This document shows, in pieces, positions 44,869 through 53,088 of a DNA stretch of 64,000 bases (positions are counted from its first letter, which is position 1; each line of letters starts with the position of its first letter). A model generated the notes under the pieces. That model did no database searches and was not told the DNA's origin. It saw only the letters and a list, made by a program, of their open reading frames with translations. The stretch lies in the NCBI RefSeq assembly GCF_000013885.1, contig NC_007964.1:1474001-1538000 (forward strand), written 5' to 3'. The stretch is from Nitrobacter hamburgensis X14 (GTDB taxonomy: Bacteria > Pseudomonadota > Alphaproteobacteria > Rhizobiales > Xanthobacteraceae). Position numbers and translations under genes: made by a program.

Positions 44869-47800
44869 CTACCAGTTGAACCGGACCCCGACGACGCCCT
44901 GGACCGAGGCGTACCGCTCGGCGCCGTCCACCGACCAGCGACGGTCGACATGGCCATAGAGGCTGGTGGTCTGCGTGATCCGGGCCGTGAATCCCGCGCC
45001 CAGTTCCAGCGAGGTGTTGCCGAACCGGTTCTCGATCGCCGGCGAATCCCCGAAGCTGATCCGGTCGACGCCGCCGAAGCCGTGCCAGAGGTTGGCCTTG
45101 AGGTAGGGCTGCCACAGCGTTTGCCCATCTTGGGTCGTGTATTGCAGCCGCCCGCCGAAACGTCCGGTCACCGCGTTATTTGCATCCCACCCGACCGTCG
45201 AAAAAGCGTCCCGGCTGCGGTTCACCGACATGGTCTGGTAAATGATCTGCGCCTGCGGCTCGATCTGCCAATGCCGGCTCAGGCGGATCGGATAGCCCCC
45301 CTCCAGCGAGGCGGTGAAGCCCGTGCCGCTGGTGCTCATCCCCGATTGGTAGAGCGACGTCGCCCTCGCATCGAACCAGTTCTCCTGGACCACCGCGTCC
45401 AGGTACCAGCCCGAAGGGCCGAAATGGGTCCAATAGCCGCCCGCCGCCGGCCCTTGCAGGGCCAGTTGGCCGACCTGCAAGTTCTGCTGGCCCAATGCGA
45501 AGCCGCTGATGGAGGAGCGGTAGCTGGTCTCGGCGATATAGAGGCCGACATGGTCGCGATGGCCATTGTCGTGCAGGCTTCGATAGATATCGAAGCCCGC
45601 CTGGATGCCAACAAGACTGGCGTTGCGGGCGCGGGCATCGACGGTGCCGGACCAACTGCTGTTGCCACTCTCGCCAATGAGCCGTGCCCAGGTGCCGTTC
45701 CCGAATTTCCCGGAAGCTGTCTGGTTCGGGATATTCATCTCCTCGCCCACCCGCTCATGCAGCGTGCCGAGGGTTGCCAGGCCCATGTCGCGGCCGATGG
45801 CCGGGATGGGGGTGTAGAGGGGAACCTCCGGTCGATAGAGCGGAATGACCGGCTCTGGCGCCGGTGGCGTCGGGCTGGGCGGATCCGGGATCGCGTTCAG
45901 GGTGGAGCGCAGGAACCAGTCCTGCGCGCCCGAGCTGCCGCCCCGGAACAGGAGATACTCAAAGGAGCCGGCGGCGACGCGCCCGGCGAGAGCGAACGCG
46001 CCCGGCTGGGTAGCGCCGCCGTTGACCGCCTGCACGAGGCGGATGCCGTCGCCCACGGTCAGTGCGCCGGACCCGCCGGCATTGGTGACCGACAGCGCGG
46101 TCGTGCCGCTCGCCGTCCCGCCATTGATCACCAACAAATTCGTGGGGGAGTTGTCGGCGCCGAGATAGGTGTTGAAGGCGATCCGGCCGCCCTGGCCGAC
46201 ATAGCTGCCCGTGGTCAGCGTCGAGAACCCGCTGGACAGCGGCACGAACTGGATCAGCCCGGCATTGGTGATCGTGCCGGTGGCGTTGGACGTGCCGGTG
46301 ATGGTCCAGGCGCTGGACCCGTCAATGCCGATATCGGCCGCGTTGGCCGCCTGACCGGTCCACCGGCTCGCGGCCAGTGAGGTATTCGGAGTGTTGCCGG
46401 TGTCGGCGATGAGATCGCCGGTCCAGTTGGTCGCGTTGAAGGTGGTGTTGACCACGTTACCCGTACCCGTCACCCGCAAGGCGCCGGCGACCCCGCCCAG
46501 TCCGTTCAAATTGAGGGTGAGGTTGCTGGGCGTCACGCCCCCGGATCCCGCGGTCACCGTGGCGAGGGCGGCCTGGCCCCCGACGATGCCCGAGGTGGTC
46601 GCGATCGGCCCGTTCAGGGAGATGGCGCCGATGCCGCCCTCGGACAGGATGAGGGGCCCCAGGCTGGAGGCCAGGCTGCCGCCGGTGACGGTCACCACGC
46701 TCGGATCGACCGCCGTGCCGCCCACGATCTGGATCGCGGCGGCGCCGGCTCCCGTCACCGCCACGGCCGTATTCGTGGCGGTGAGCGTGCCGCCATCCTG
46801 CGCGCTCAGGCCATTCGCGAGCGCCCCCGACGTGGTGAAGGTTCCGCCGGTGAGGGCGACGGTGGCGTCGGGGAACTCGGCCCTGGCACCGTCCGCGTCG
46901 TTGCCGGCGGTGGTGACCGAGACGTTATCCGCAACGATGGTGCCATCGCTATAGGCGTAGAGGCCGTGCCCGCCCACGCCGGAGGTGGTGATGCGGCCGC
47001 CCGTCAGCGTCACCGTGCCCCGGTCTTGGGCGAATGCGCCGTTGCTGTTGTCGCCGCGAACGTCGATCTGGACATTCGTGGCCGTCAACCGGGAGCCCAC
47101 AGAAGCGATTAAGGCCGCAGAGTAAGTTCCCTTGACCAGGATGGAGCCGCCGGTCAGGTGGACCTCACCACCATTATAGGCGATGGCGCCGTCGGCCGTG
47201 TCGCCCTCGATGACGATGTGAAGGTCGGTCCCGGTGATGCGGCTGGGGCCGTAGGCGTACAATCCCTCGGACGAGGCTCCTGTCGTGGTGATTGTCGCCC
47301 GCGTGAGATCGATCGTGCCGTTCGTTTCCGTCAGAACGCCGTGGGCCTGCCCGTCGGTGCCCGCGGTCTTGATCGTCAGGTCGTTGCCGACGATGGCCCC
47401 GCCGTTGGCCTTCAAGCCGAAGGAAGTGTCTCCATGGACCGACACGCTGGTGTTGCTCAAATTGGCTGACGCGCCCGCGCCCAGGACGGAGACGCCCGTT
47501 GCGCCCTTGGCGAATGTCTCGATGGTCAGGCCGTCTTGCGTGGTGAGCGTTCCGCCGCTTTCGACCAGAATACCTGTGGAGTCAGTCCCGCTCGTCGTTA
47601 GCGTACCGCCCGAGAGGACGATGTGCCCTAGTCCCGAGACCTCGGCCCCGAAAGCGCTGCCAGCAGTGGTCGCGATGATGACGCCATTGCCAGTGTATGA
47701 TCCGTCCCCTGACACACCGATCGCTGGCGTATTGACCGTGCTGCTCGTTCGACTGACGCCATCGTCCGTGCAGGCCCCGGTGGTCAAATTGACAGACCCC

Positions 47801-47991
47801 GGTGGGAGTGGGGAGCATTGCCCATAGGCCTCGCCAGAGAAGACCAGCGTCGCGCCGAGAGCGATGACTGAATAAGAGAGTGAGAAGCCGGACCTGAATT
47901 TTGGCGCGTGCAATTGGCTTATGGGCGACCGGTAATTGCGCTCTGAGTCAGTCGTTGCCTTGCCCTCCGGGCTTGTTCGAACTCTGTACAT
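44869..47991 (-). CDS. Autotransporter (type Va) with beta-helix passenger
   Basis: A 1040-residue secreted-surface protein. An extended N terminus of about 35 residues precedes the hydrophobic signal core (SYSVIALGATLVFSGEAYG). The passenger (about 60-720) is Gly/Thr/Ser-rich with roughly 20-residue beta-helix repeats of the type GGTxTTSG..GLxAxxGG, pertactin-like. A proline hinge (PDPPSPTPPAPEPVIPLYRP) leads to the barrel of about 270 residues, beginning GNGTWARLIGESGNSSW and ending in GVVGVRFNW, the aromatic-terminal signature needed for outer membrane insertion. No protease motif seen, so adhesin is likeliest. ATG 47991 has AGGGGGA. It interrupts the flagellar cluster. A (TC)7 tract lies about 100 bases upstream. 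Confidence 0.9.
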   Translation of the reverse strand: MYRVRTSPEGKATTDSERNYRSPISQLHAPKFRSGFSLSYSVIALGATLVFSGEAYGQCSPLPPGSVNLTTGACTDDGVSRTSSTVNTPAIGVSGDGSYTGNGVIIATTAGSAFGAEVSGLGHIVLSGGTLTTSGTDSTGILVESGGTLTTQDGLTIETFAKGATGVSVLGAGASANLSNTSVSVHGDTSFGLKANGGAIVGNDLTIKTAGTDGQAHGVLTETNGTIDLTRATITTTGASSEGLYAYGPSRITGTDLHIVIEGDTADGAIAYNGGEVHLTGGSILVKGTYSAALIASVGSRLTATNVQIDVRGDNSNGAFAQDRGTVTLTGGRITTSGVGGHGLYAYSDGTIVADNVSVTTAGNDADGARAEFPDATVALTGGTFTTSGALANGLSAQDGGTLTATNTAVAVTGAGAAAIQIVGGTAVDPSVVTVTGGSLASSLGPLILSEGGIGAISLNGPIATTSGIVGGQAALATVTAGSGGVTPSNLTLNLNGLGGVAGALRVTGTGNVVNTTFNATNWTGDLIADTGNTPNTSLAASRWTGQAANAADIGIDGSSAWTITGTSNATGTITNAGLIQFVPLSSGFSTLTTGSYVGQGGRIAFNTYLGADNSPTNLLVINGGTASGTTALSVTNAGGSGALTVGDGIRLVQAVNGGATQPGAFALAGRVAAGSFEYLLFRGGSSGAQDWFLRSTLNAIPDPPSPTPPAPEPVIPLYRPEVPLYTPIPAIGRDMGLATLGTLHERVGEEMNIPNQTASGKFGNGTWARLIGESGNSSWSGTVDARARNASLVGIQAGFDIYRSLHDNGHRDHVGLYIAETSYRSSISGFALGQQNLQVGQLALQGPAAGGYWTHFGPSGWYLDAVVQENWFDARATSLYQSGMSTSGTGFTASLEGGYPIRLSRHWQIEPQAQIIYQTMSVNRSRDAFSTVGWDANNAVTGRFGGRLQYTTQDGQTLWQPYLKANLWHGFGGVDRISFGDSPAIENRFGNTSLELGAGFTARITQTTSLYGHVDRRWSVDGAERYASVQGVVGVRFNW

Positions 47992-48087
47992 GGCTTCCCC
48001 CTCAGCTCGCGATGGACCATGCTTCTCTGTTTCTCTGTTCTTCCCTCAGCGTTTCTATGTTCTTAGGCGAGACAGCGTATTATGATT

Positions 48088-48101
48088 CTCTCTCTCTCTC
48101 A
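48088..48101. repeat. Dinucleotide tract (TC)7 upstream of the autotransporter
   Basis: Seven TC units on the plus strand (GA on the coding strand), 97-110 bases before the autotransporter start. A further CT-rich stretch (TTTCTCTGTTTCTCTG type) lies at about 48020-48050. Such tracts can change length by slippage and alter promoter spacing. Confidence 0.6.
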
Positions 48102-48122
48102 GCCGAGGCCGCATCATCGCAA

Positions 48123-48182
48123 GTTTGATTGAGAGCATTTTCTTCACGTGAACCGGATTCCACCTGGCCGGAAAATACTCTA
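48123..48182. repeat. Interspersed palindromic repeat
   Basis: Almost the same as 24524-24581: GTTTGATTGAGAGCATTTTC, then CTTCACGTGAACCGGATTCC, ending CCGGAAAATACTC. It overlaps the last bases of the FlgN-like gene and marks one edge of the autotransporter insertion. Confidence 0.7.
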
Positions 48183-48671
48183 CAGCGACCGGCTCACCGC
48201 GATCGGGATCGTGTGCTGGCGCGGCGGCGCGCTGCGCTGGCCGTTTGCTGTGTAGGTCTGCGGCATGGCGCGGCGCTGCGCCTCTGCGCTGACGCCGCGC
48301 ACGATGCCTTCGGAGACCGCGTGCGCGGTCGCGAGCACCGTCAGATTCACCTGAAGTATCGCGCGGAAGGTGTCGTGGTGGCGTTGCAGGGCGGTGAGCA
48401 GCTCGGGCGTGGACTGCGTCATGTAGGCCTGACTTCTCTTGAAATGGCTGATGGCGCCGGCGTAGCGGCGCGACAGCTCGCTCTTCTGTTTCCCGAGCGC
48501 CATGCCCTCGCGAATCTTGCCGGCGCGCACCAGTTCGGTTTCGCGCTCGATGACGGCGAGCAGCGCATTCATGGTGTCGAGCATGCCGTCGGCGAGTTTG
48601 CGTGCGTCCGCTGGTGTCGCGACGGGCGGCAAAACGGGGGACGCCTGTTGCGCCTGTGGGGTCGCCGTCAT
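48180..48671 (-). CDS. FlgN-like flagellar chaperone
   Basis: A 163-residue helical protein in the position of the FlgN-type export chaperone for FlgK/FlgL. Key segment: DGMLDTMNALLAVIERETEL and REGMALGKQKSELSRRYAGA, the FlgN-like coil. The first 25 residues are Pro/Ala-rich. ATG 48671 overlaps the flgJ stop by ATGA, with AAGGAGA before it. The last gene of flgI-flgJ-flgN; it ends in a palindromic repeat. Assignment rests on context plus the coil pattern. Confidence 0.7.
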   Translation of the reverse strand: MTATPQAQQASPVLPPVATPADARKLADGMLDTMNALLAVIERETELVRAGKIREGMALGKQKSELSRRYAGAISHFKRSQAYMTQSTPELLTALQRHHDTFRAILQVNLTVLATAHAVSEGIVRGVSAEAQRRAMPQTYTANGQRSAPPRQHTIPIAVSRSL

Positions 48672-49063
48672 GGAGTCTCCTTCGCAGCAGGCTGGGTCTG
48701 GTTCGCCTGTTGCATGATGAGGGTGCGGAACACCGCGTCGGACACGCCGACGCCGCCGGCTTGGGCGAACGATTTGGAATACTGCTCGGTCAGCATCGAG
48801 CGCCATACCCCGGTGCCCGGCGTGTCGCCAAACGGGCCTTCACCCTTCAGGCCCGTGGTCATCTGCGAGAACATCGAATTGAGGAACATCGCCTCGAAAT
48901 CCTGCGAGGTCGTCCTGGCTTTCTGAACCGCCTGCGGAGAAACTTTCTCCAGCGCTTGCTGGAGCTGCGGGTCGGGGCGGCCGTTCGGCATCGGCATCAT
49001 CGCCTTGCGCGGGATGCTGCGATAGGCGCTCGCGATCAGGCTGCCGTCGATCCGGGATTGCAT
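48668..49063 (-). CDS. flgJ: Rod-binding protein FlgJ (N-terminal domain type)
   Basis: A 131-residue protein with the FlgJ rod-binding core TTSQDFEAMFLNSMFSQMTT and WRSMLTEQYSKSFAQAGGVG. It lacks the muramidase domain of enteric FlgJ, as usual in alphaproteobacteria, so a separate lytic enzyme must open the wall. ATG 49063 has GAGG at 7 bases and overlaps the flgI stop; a GTG at 49066 gives one more residue. It is translationally coupled to flgI and flgN. Confidence 0.88.
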   Translation of the reverse strand: MQSRIDGSLIASAYRSIPRKAMMPMPNGRPDPQLQQALEKVSPQAVQKARTTSQDFEAMFLNSMFSQMTTGLKGEGPFGDTPGTGVWRSMLTEQYSKSFAQAGGVGVSDAVFRTLIMQQANQTQPAAKETP

Positions 49064-50187
49064 CACATCACCTCGATGTCGGCTTCGATCGCGCCGGCCG
49101 CCTTGATCGCCTGCAGAATGCCGATCAGGTCGCGCGGCCCGATGCCAAGGCCGTTGAGGCCGTCGACCAGCTCCTGAAGCGAGACGCCGTTCTTGACCAG
49201 CGCGAGCTTCTTGCCGTCCTCGGTCACGCCGACGGCGGTGCGCGGCGTCACCACCGTGCGTCCGCGCGACAGCGGATTGGGCTGGCTGACCTGCGGACTC
49301 TCGGAGATGGATACGGTAAGGTTGCCTTGCGCTACCGCGACGGTGGCGACGCGGACGTCGCGTCCCATCACGATGATGCCGGAGCGCTCGTCGATGATGA
49401 TTTTCGCCGCAGTATCCGGCTCGACCTGCAACTGTTCGATCTCGGTCAGAAGCGCAACGACGTTGCCCTTGAATTCCGCCGGGATGGAGAGTTGCACCGT
49501 GGACGGATCGATCGGCTCGGCGGTCTTGGTGCCGAGGAAATCGTTCACTGCGGCGGCGATGCGCTTGGCGGTGGTGAAATCGCCGTTGCGCAGCGCCAGC
49601 CGAACGTTCGGCATCTTGTTCAGCGCGAACTCGATCTCGCGTTCGACGATGGCGCCGTTGGCGATGCGCCCGTTGGTCGGCACCCCCTTGGTGACGCTGG
49701 CGGCGGCGCCTTCCGCGGCGAAGCCGCCGATCGCGAGCGAGCCCTGTGCCACCGCATAGACATTGCCGTCGGCGCCGAGCAGCGGCGTGACCAGCAGGGT
49801 GCCGCCGTGCAGGCTTTTGGCGTCGCCCATCGCCGACACCGTGACGTCCATGCGGGTGCCCTGGGTGGCGAAGGCCGGCAGGTTGCCGGTCACCATGACG
49901 GCCGCGACGTTGCCGGTGCGGATGGTGGCGCCGCGGATGTTGACGCCCATGCGTTCCAGCATCGCCTGCAGCGACTGCTTGGTGAAGGGGATATTGTTGA
50001 GGGTGTCGCCGGTGCCGTTGAGGCCGACCACGAGGCCGTAGCCGATCAACTGGTTTTGCCGCACACCTTCGATGTTCGCGAGATCCTTGATCCGCGAGGT
50101 CGCGTGCGCAGGCGTCATCAGCGGCGCCAGCGCGACAAGCGCCGCGACGGCGATCCGGACGATCCTTGAAATACCAACGCCAGGCAT
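49063..50187 (-). CDS. flgI: Flagellar P-ring protein FlgI
   Basis: A 374-residue P-ring subunit in the periplasm around the rod. The signal peptide is about residues 1-29 (VRIAVAALVALAPLMTPAHA). The mature part starts TSRIKDLANIEGVRQNQLIG with YGLVVGLNGTGDTLNNIPFT and KQSLQAMLERMGVNI, all strongly conserved. The C-terminal VNGLGIGPRDLIGILQAIKAAG region is also typical. First of flgI-flgJ-flgN on the minus strand. The divergent gene is fliX. Two TTAACCAT half-sites lie upstream. Confidence 0.96.
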   Translation of the reverse strand: MPGVGISRIVRIAVAALVALAPLMTPAHATSRIKDLANIEGVRQNQLIGYGLVVGLNGTGDTLNNIPFTKQSLQAMLERMGVNIRGATIRTGNVAAVMVTGNLPAFATQGTRMDVTVSAMGDAKSLHGGTLLVTPLLGADGNVYAVAQGSLAIGGFAAEGAAASVTKGVPTNGRIANGAIVEREIEFALNKMPNVRLALRNGDFTTAKRIAAAVNDFLGTKTAEPIDPSTVQLSIPAEFKGNVVALLTEIEQLQVEPDTAAKIIIDERSGIIVMGRDVRVATVAVAQGNLTVSISESPQVSQPNPLSRGRTVVTPRTAVGVTEDGKKLALVKNGVSLQELVDGLNGLGIGPRDLIGILQAIKAAGAIEADIEVM

Positions 50188-50524
50188 CCTCTGCTCCCCG
50201 CTGAGGGTTCGGTCCGGCTGGCCGCCACTCCCATGACGGTCATCCGCCGTTAACCATGCGAGGGCCGTGCCATTGCGGCCTTTCGCCTATAATATTGATA
50301 TCGTTGTTGTATTTGTGCGGCGGGCCGATCCCTGCCGGCGGGAGGCGGCGGCGAAGTTGCCGTCATCGGCAGTTTTTGCCGGGCGTTCACGCTTCGTTAA
50401 CCATAACGGTTCACGGTTCCCGTGCCGATCATCCGGCGCGGCATTCCTCCGGCGGCGGGCGGCGAGGCTTCCGAACCGGCGTGGCGTGGTTCGTGACCCC
50501 ATCACAAATCGGTGAGAGGCGGCG
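50188..50524. promoter_or_regulatory. Divergent flgI/fliX control region
   Basis: A 337-base gap. TTAACCAT half-sites at 50250-50257 and 50397-50404 match one arm of the CtrA box; the second arms are degenerate (GGTT for TTAA at the second site). They sit 63 bases from flgI and about 120 from fliX. No gene seen. Confidence 0.45.
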
Positions 50525-50938
50525 ATGCGAATTTATGGAGCGAACGGCACGACGCAGGCGACACAGGCCACCCCCGCGCGGCGGAGAGGTGGAAGCGAAT
50601 TTTCCCTGCCGGACCTGACCGCGACGGCGGAGAGCCGGGCCGCCGCCGCGCCGAAGGCAACAGCGACCATCGATGCGCTGCTGGCGTTGCAGGGCGTCGA
50701 GGAGGATCCAGTGGAGCGGCGCAGGCGCTCGGTGCAGCGCGGCAGGGGCGCGCTCGACGTGCTCGACGATCTCAAGATAGGCCTGCTGTCCGGCAACTTC
50801 GACGCCTCCACGGTGGCGCGGCTGCGTACCGCCGCCGCCGATCTGAAATCGTCTTCTGGCGATGCCGGTCTCGATGCGGTGCTGTCGGAGATCGAATTGC
50901 GGGTCGAGGTCGAACTCGCCAAAGCCGGACAATACTGA
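50525..50938 (+). CDS. fliX: Flagellar assembly regulator FliX
   Basis: A 137-residue FliX. N-terminal MRIYGANGT and a polar linker precede the helical core ATIDALLALQGVEEDPVERR then GALDVLDDLKIGLLSGNFD. In Caulobacter FliX links early basal-body assembly to the activity of the sigma54 activator FlbD. ATG 50525 follows GAGAGGCG. Together with the flgE promoter above it points to a CtrA-FlbD/FliX-sigma54 hierarchy. Confidence 0.93.
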   Translation: MRIYGANGTTQATQATPARRRGGSEFSLPDLTATAESRAAAAPKATATIDALLALQGVEEDPVERRRRSVQRGRGALDVLDDLKIGLLSGNFDASTVARLRTAAADLKSSSGDAGLDAVLSEIELRVEVELAKAGQY

Positions 50939-51146
50939 GAGCCGCAAGGCGTGCCGGCGAGGCCGGGGCTGGAGGGCTGTGTTGATCTGATCCGGCGGTA
51001 TGAACCGACCTGGAGGTTCCCTCGGGCGTCCGCCCAGAGCCGTTAAGGGGCCGCGTCTTTCGTCGCTGCGATGTTGTTTGTCACAGAGTGCCGCTATATA
51101 AGCTCCGCCGCAGCCGGACAGTCCGGCGCCTTGCACGGACTATGGA

Positions 51147-51563
51147 ATGCATTTGGAAAAACTGAAGAATTACAGGCCCTCCGACAAAGAGCCGTTCATG
51201 AACGAGCACCAGCGCGAATATTTCCGCGCCAAGTTGCTGGCCTGGAAGGACGAAATCCTCCGCGAATCGAAGCTCACGCTGCAGACGCTTCAGGAAGAGA
51301 ACGTCAATCATCCCGATCTCGCGGATCGCGCGTCCTCGGAAACCGACCGTGCCATCGAACTGCGGGCCCGCGACCGGCAGCGCAAGCTGATTTCCAAGAT
51401 CGACGCCGCCTTGCAACGGATTGAAGACAACACCTACGGCTATTGCGAGGAAACCGGCGAGCCGATCTCGCTGAAGCGGCTCGAGGCCCGTCCGATCGCG
51501 ACGCTCTCGGTCGAGGCCCAGGAGCGCCACGAGAAGCGCGAAAAGATCTATCGGGACGAGTGA
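51147..51563 (+). CDS. dksA: DksA/TraR-family RNA polymerase-binding protein, zinc finger degenerate
   Basis: A 138-residue DksA. The coiled-coil region (REYFRAKLLAWKDEILRESK and DRASSETDRAIELRARDRQR) carries the tip aspartate seen in D-R-A-S. The zinc-finger segment reads YGYCEETGEPISLKRLEARP: only one of the four expected cysteines remains and the rest are Thr, Ala or absent, so no zinc site can form. This form is known in alphaproteobacteria. DksA with ppGpp tunes rRNA and amino-acid promoters. ATG 51147 was used; ATG 51198 is an alternative. It marks the end of core genome before the island. Confidence 0.93.
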   Translation: MHLEKLKNYRPSDKEPFMNEHQREYFRAKLLAWKDEILRESKLTLQTLQEENVNHPDLADRASSETDRAIELRARDRQRKLISKIDAALQRIEDNTYGYCEETGEPISLKRLEARPIATLSVEAQERHEKREKIYRDE

Positions 51564-51851
51564 CGGGTAGGATCCGCGGGAAGCCGACCGGATTTCGTAT
51601 GCCGACACACTCAGACCGAGTCGATGACGGTCTAAGAGTGAGTCGGTTGGTGTTTCAATTTGTACTCAACCTATGCGTCCTAACTAAAGACGCGTTCTCA
51701 GCCCGTCTACGTCCAGCGACTAAAGGCCGTATGATGACGGTCTAGGCATTAGTTGGTGGGTTCCTGATCGATTGATTGCTCGCATCCGTGATCCGGCCGA
51801 GCTCTGTCGGTCATAGGGCTCGCGAGTGCATCCCTGAGAATGACATTTACT
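51564..51851. other. Left edge of the accessory island
   Basis: A 288-base stretch with no gene. It has an exact 12-base direct repeat GATGACGGTCTA at 51623 and 51733 (110 bases apart) with partial extension, and a small dyad AGACCG/CGGTCT at 51613-51633. No tRNA or integrase is present. Composition becomes less GC-rich here. Confidence 0.45.
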
Positions 51852-52097
51852 TTACAGCATCGGGTCCTCGGGCACTTCACCGAATTTCCGTTGCACCTTG
51901 CAAGAGCTGTAGCCGCCAGTGGCCAAATCCGCTTTCGCGCTGAACACCACGGCTCCGCCGTATGTACGGCACAAGCCTTCAGCGCTTTCGACAGCCGACG
52001 TCAAAGTGGGGCGCTCCACCAATACCCAAGGCTCGAAGTCGCCACGATCGAGCCTTTCATAGGGCTGGACCAAGTATACATCGATAAGCTTGGACAT
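51852..52097 (-). CDS. Small hypothetical protein
   Basis: An 81-residue protein (MSKLIDVYLVQPYERLDRGD, ending QRKFGEVPEDPML). No signal peptide or membrane segment, and no recognised family. Start ATG 52097 is chosen because an upstream one (52133) adds residues without a better site; the ribosome-binding site is weak (GAAGA). It lies at the island edge, divergent from the TM gene. Coding character is plausible but not certain. Confidence 0.5.
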   Translation of the reverse strand: MSKLIDVYLVQPYERLDRGDFEPWVLVERPTLTSAVESAEGLCRTYGGAVVFSAKADLATGGYSSCKVQRKFGEVPEDPML

Positions 52098-52347
52098 CGT
52101 CTTCGTCTCTGCGCCGCGAGCCAAAACCGACATGTCCGTAGCAGAAGGGGGTTAAGAAGAAACGACATGAGAGCCGGTGGCTGCGATTGCGATTACGGAG
52201 GTCTTTTCTCTTTCCGGAGCACCTACGCCCCGCTGCGGAAGCCCCGGAAAGCCGGGGAAAAGCCGACTGTCGTCGATTGACCGGGTGCGGCCTCTCTGAA
52301 TCAATCATTCCGATTAGAGCTAACTTATAACAACCTCGGGGGCGAGG

Positions 52348-53088
52348 ATGGATTCGATCCTTCGTGTTCTGATGCCCTTCTTTGGGCCGAAGAACTATTC
52401 GGAGATGCTTTGGAAGATCGCTTTGGCCGACTTCTGGTTGACCTTGGCGTGTACATTCCTGGCTCGACAAGATCCTTGGGTGGAAAGTCTCTTTTCGCAG
52501 ATCGAGCATCTGCCCGGCTTCAAAGAGTTCGCCACGGCGGTAAAGGCCCCTGAGATCAATGTCGGCGGGTTCGCGATCGCATTGGCGGTACTCATCTTCA
52601 GCAGAGTCACCCATTTTCACGACCGGATTTCCGATTTTTTCAAGATCAGGGCCCGGTTCGACCGCGCAAATATCCTTCTCCCGCTCGCGGTGATGTCGGG
52701 TGTGCAAATGACTGCCCGGCAGATCCAGAATCTCGAGCGAGATCGCCATCCGCTCATGAGAGGGACTTTCTACAAATATGCATCCAGCAGAAGCGAAAAG
52801 CCGCTGGTGGACAAGCACGACATCGAAAGCGCGCTCGAAGCATGGCACATGTATTGGGTCGCCTTGGAGTGGTTCTTCATACTGACCGGCTTCGCGATTT
52901 TGTCGGCAATTGCACGATCATCCTGGTTACTCGTCGTCTTTTGGGTCGCTTCAATGGGCGCACTCCTGTTCATGAACCTTCGGTACGGACTGCTGGAGCG
53001 GAGAGCCGATCCGCAAATACAGCAGATCGCTGAGAACGACGAGGCGAATACCGCTAACCGCAAGGCGTTTGCGGAGTCGGCCAGCTGA
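52348..53088 (+). CDS. Four-TM membrane protein, unknown family
   Basis: A 246-residue inner-membrane protein with hydrophobic segments at about 24-41, 72-88, 169-189 and 192-211. The central cytoplasmic loop (about 90-165) is basic and polar: FHDRISDFFKIRARFDRANI and RQIQNLERDRHPLMRG. The short tail is acidic and helical. Family not recognised. It is the first gene of a two-gene unit: its TGA overlaps the ATG of the methyltransferase by one base (TGATG), so the proteins are probably made in fixed ratio. Codon use is less GC-biased than in the flagellar region. Confidence 0.75.
   Translation: MDSILRVLMPFFGPKNYSEMLWKIALADFWLTLACTFLARQDPWVESLFSQIEHLPGFKEFATAVKAPEINVGGFAIALAVLIFSRVTHFHDRISDFFKIRARFDRANILLPLAVMSGVQMTARQIQNLERDRHPLMRGTFYKYASSRSEKPLVDKHDIESALEAWHMYWVALEWFFILTGFAILSAIARSSWLLVVFWVASMGALLFMNLRYGLLERRADPQIQQIAENDEANTANRKAFAESAS

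Noticed and set aside
44950..46380. A 476-codon open frame antisense to the autotransporter
   Set aside because: No motif, unusual composition, and fully covered by the autotransporter on the other strand.
52242..52257. Hairpin CCCCGG-AAAG-CCGGGG as a terminator
   Set aside because: It lies between divergent genes and has no T run in either direction.
51564..52347. A tRNA or phage attachment site at the island edge
   Set aside because: No T-loop GTTCGANTC or cloverleaf found, and no integrase in the window.
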